From Deltaproteobacteria bacterium (GTDB lineage Bacteria; Desulfobacterota; Desulfuromonadia; Geobacterales; Pseudopelobacteraceae): a stretch of DNA of 6,372 bases. The stretch is from contig JAURXC010000058.1 of the NCBI GenBank assembly GCA_030654645.1, forward strand, positions 1 through 6,372. Direction: 5' to 3'. The position numbers and the translations under genes were made by a program. Under the pieces are notes generated by a model. It was not told where the DNA came from. It saw only the letters and a program-made list of their open reading frames with translations, and did not search any database. This document shows, piece by piece, positions 5,679 through 6,372 of this stretch. Every line of letters starts with the position of its first letter. The stretch's first letter is position 1.

Positions 5679-5706
5679 TTGACTATTAAATGATGCGATT
5701 TTTAAC
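5679..5706 (+). promoter_or_regulatory. Weak candidate promoter for the CNNM-domain gene
   Basis: TTGACT (5679-5684) and TTTAAC (5701-5706) are 16 bases apart, with 5 of 6 and 4 of 6 consensus bases. Transcription would begin near 5713, giving a leader of about 36 bases that includes the GGAG ribosome site. A better -35 match, TTGACA at 5714-5719, has only GAGAAT 17 bases downstream and would start transcription at the ATG itself, losing the ribosome site. Motif matches only. Confidence 0.3.
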
Positions 5707-5748
5707 GTCGCGGTTGACAATCAACATTCTTGCATGGAGAATAGAGCC

Positions 5749-6372
5749 ATGATTTCTTCATTACCGTACCTATTACTTGTATGTCTGCTGGTTGCCGCAA
5801 ATGGTTTTTTTGTTGCATCGGAGTTTGCTCTGGTTGCTGTACGTCGTTCACGAATCGAAGCCCTTAACGTTGAGGGTAACCGGCGAGCTTCTGTGCTGCT
5901 TGAACTGCTTGATAATCTCAACTCATACATATCAGCTACACAGCTTGGCATCACAATCGCTTCTCTTGCGCTTGGCTGGGTCGGCGAACCTGCAATAGCA
6001 CGTCTGCTTGAAATACCACTTTCAGGTATTTTGACCGACGCTGTGCGGCATACAATATCTTTTACAATTGCATTTACCGCGATTACATTCCTTCATATTG
6101 TATTGGGTGAACTGGCGCCAAAAACACTGGCGCTGGAACGTGCCGAGCAGGTAGCGCTGATTATCGCCTGGCCTCTGCGTCTGTTTCATAAAATATTCCA
6201 TTGGCCGATCATTCTGCTCGACCATGCAGGGAGGCTGACGGTCAGACTGTTTGGACTCCATTCGTCAGCTGAACATGCCAGTGTATATACAGTTGCGGAA
6301 TTACGGCAGATAATTGACATATCACACACCAGCGGAACCCTGGAAGCAGATGAGCAGCGCCTGCTGCACCGC
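5749..6372 (+). CDS. CNNM/DUF21-domain membrane protein of the 'hemolysin'/CorC-like family (C-terminus beyond window)
   Basis: An open frame of 208 codons runs from the ATG at 5749 to the last base with no stop. The family is usually about 430-450 residues, so roughly half is missing. The visible part is the CNNM (DUF21) transmembrane domain. It has a hydrophobic first helix (5-22) running into NGFFVASEFALVAVRRSRIE (18-37), then SATQLGITIASLALGWVGEP (62-81), and a third segment about 103-119 ending in HIVLGELAPKTLALE (116-130). The acidic and polar residues of these blocks (S24-E25, E80-P81, G120-E121-P124-K125) are highly conserved. Residues 186-208 (TVAELRQIIDISHTSGTLEA, then DEQRLL) match the linker before the paired CBS domains, which must lie beyond the edge with the CorC/HlyC domain. 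The 'hemolysin' name is historical; relatives are linked to magnesium or other cation export. GGAG (5736-5739) lies 9 bases before the ATG. Confidence 0.93.
   Translation, partial: MISSLPYLLLVCLLVAANGFFVASEFALVAVRRSRIEALNVEGNRRASVLLELLDNLNSYISATQLGITIASLALGWVGEPAIARLLEIPLSGILTDAVRHTISFTIAFTAITFLHIVLGELAPKTLALERAEQVALIIAWPLRLFHKIFHWPIILLDHAGRLTVRLFGLHSSAEHASVYTVAELRQIIDISHTSGTLEADEQRLLHR

Noticed and set aside
5721..5998. Short minus- and plus-strand open frames over the start of the CNNM gene
   Set aside because: The CNNM frame (5749 onward) has strong family motifs and runs open to the window edge, so these are shadows.
1..6372. Mobile element, CRISPR array, tRNA/rRNA or defence system
   Set aside because: No repeat-spacer pattern, transposase or recombinase motif, terminal inverted repeats or structural RNA signature was seen. 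Almost all sequence is accounted for by ordinary genes, and every gene-free gap is under 130 bases.

Overview
The window looks like an ordinary housekeeping segment of a free-living Gram-negative bacterium. The best fit is the Desulfuromonadia (Geobacter/Pelobacter/Desulfuromonas-like). This rests on the order rpsF - rpsR - DUF2232 membrane protein - rplI, on the cysteine-bearing S18 with a Pro/Gly/Arg-rich N-terminal extension, and on general protein character. It is an inference from recalled gene order and not from a search.

Layout. The minus strand carries an HU-type DNA-binding protein, cut by the left edge (1-255). Upstream of it, also on the minus strand, is a class I/II PLP-dependent aminotransferase (357-1550). 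A 74-base divergent gap separates the aminotransferase from a plus-strand DUF2156-type protein (1625-2509). A plus-strand ribosomal operon follows: a clear sigma70-type promoter (2518-2546), a structured leader that can pair with the rpsF Shine-Dalgarno, then rpsF (2634-3020), rpsR (3042-3365), a DUF2232/YybS-like membrane protein (3375-4337) and rplI (4368-4811). A hairpin terminator at 4827-4869 works in both directions. It ends this operon and also a convergent minus-strand family 2 glycosyltransferase (4878-5621). After a 127-base divergent gap, a CNNM/DUF21 ('hemolysin'/CorC-like) membrane protein starts at 5749 and runs off the right edge without a stop codon.

The ribosomal genes make S6 and S18, which bind next to each other on the 30S platform, and L9 of the 50S. 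The DUF2232 protein sits inside the operon with only 9 bases before it and 30 bases after it, so it is probably co-transcribed. The other genes show no obvious functional link to each other or to the operon.

I see no mobile element, CRISPR array, tRNA, rRNA, toxin/defence cassette or phage gene. The observation most worth following is the rpsF leader. It can fold into a 9-bp helix that buries the rpsF Shine-Dalgarno and encloses a second hairpin with a GGA-containing loop, followed by a CCG. This resembles an S6:S18 autoregulatory leader. I found no convincing new system here.
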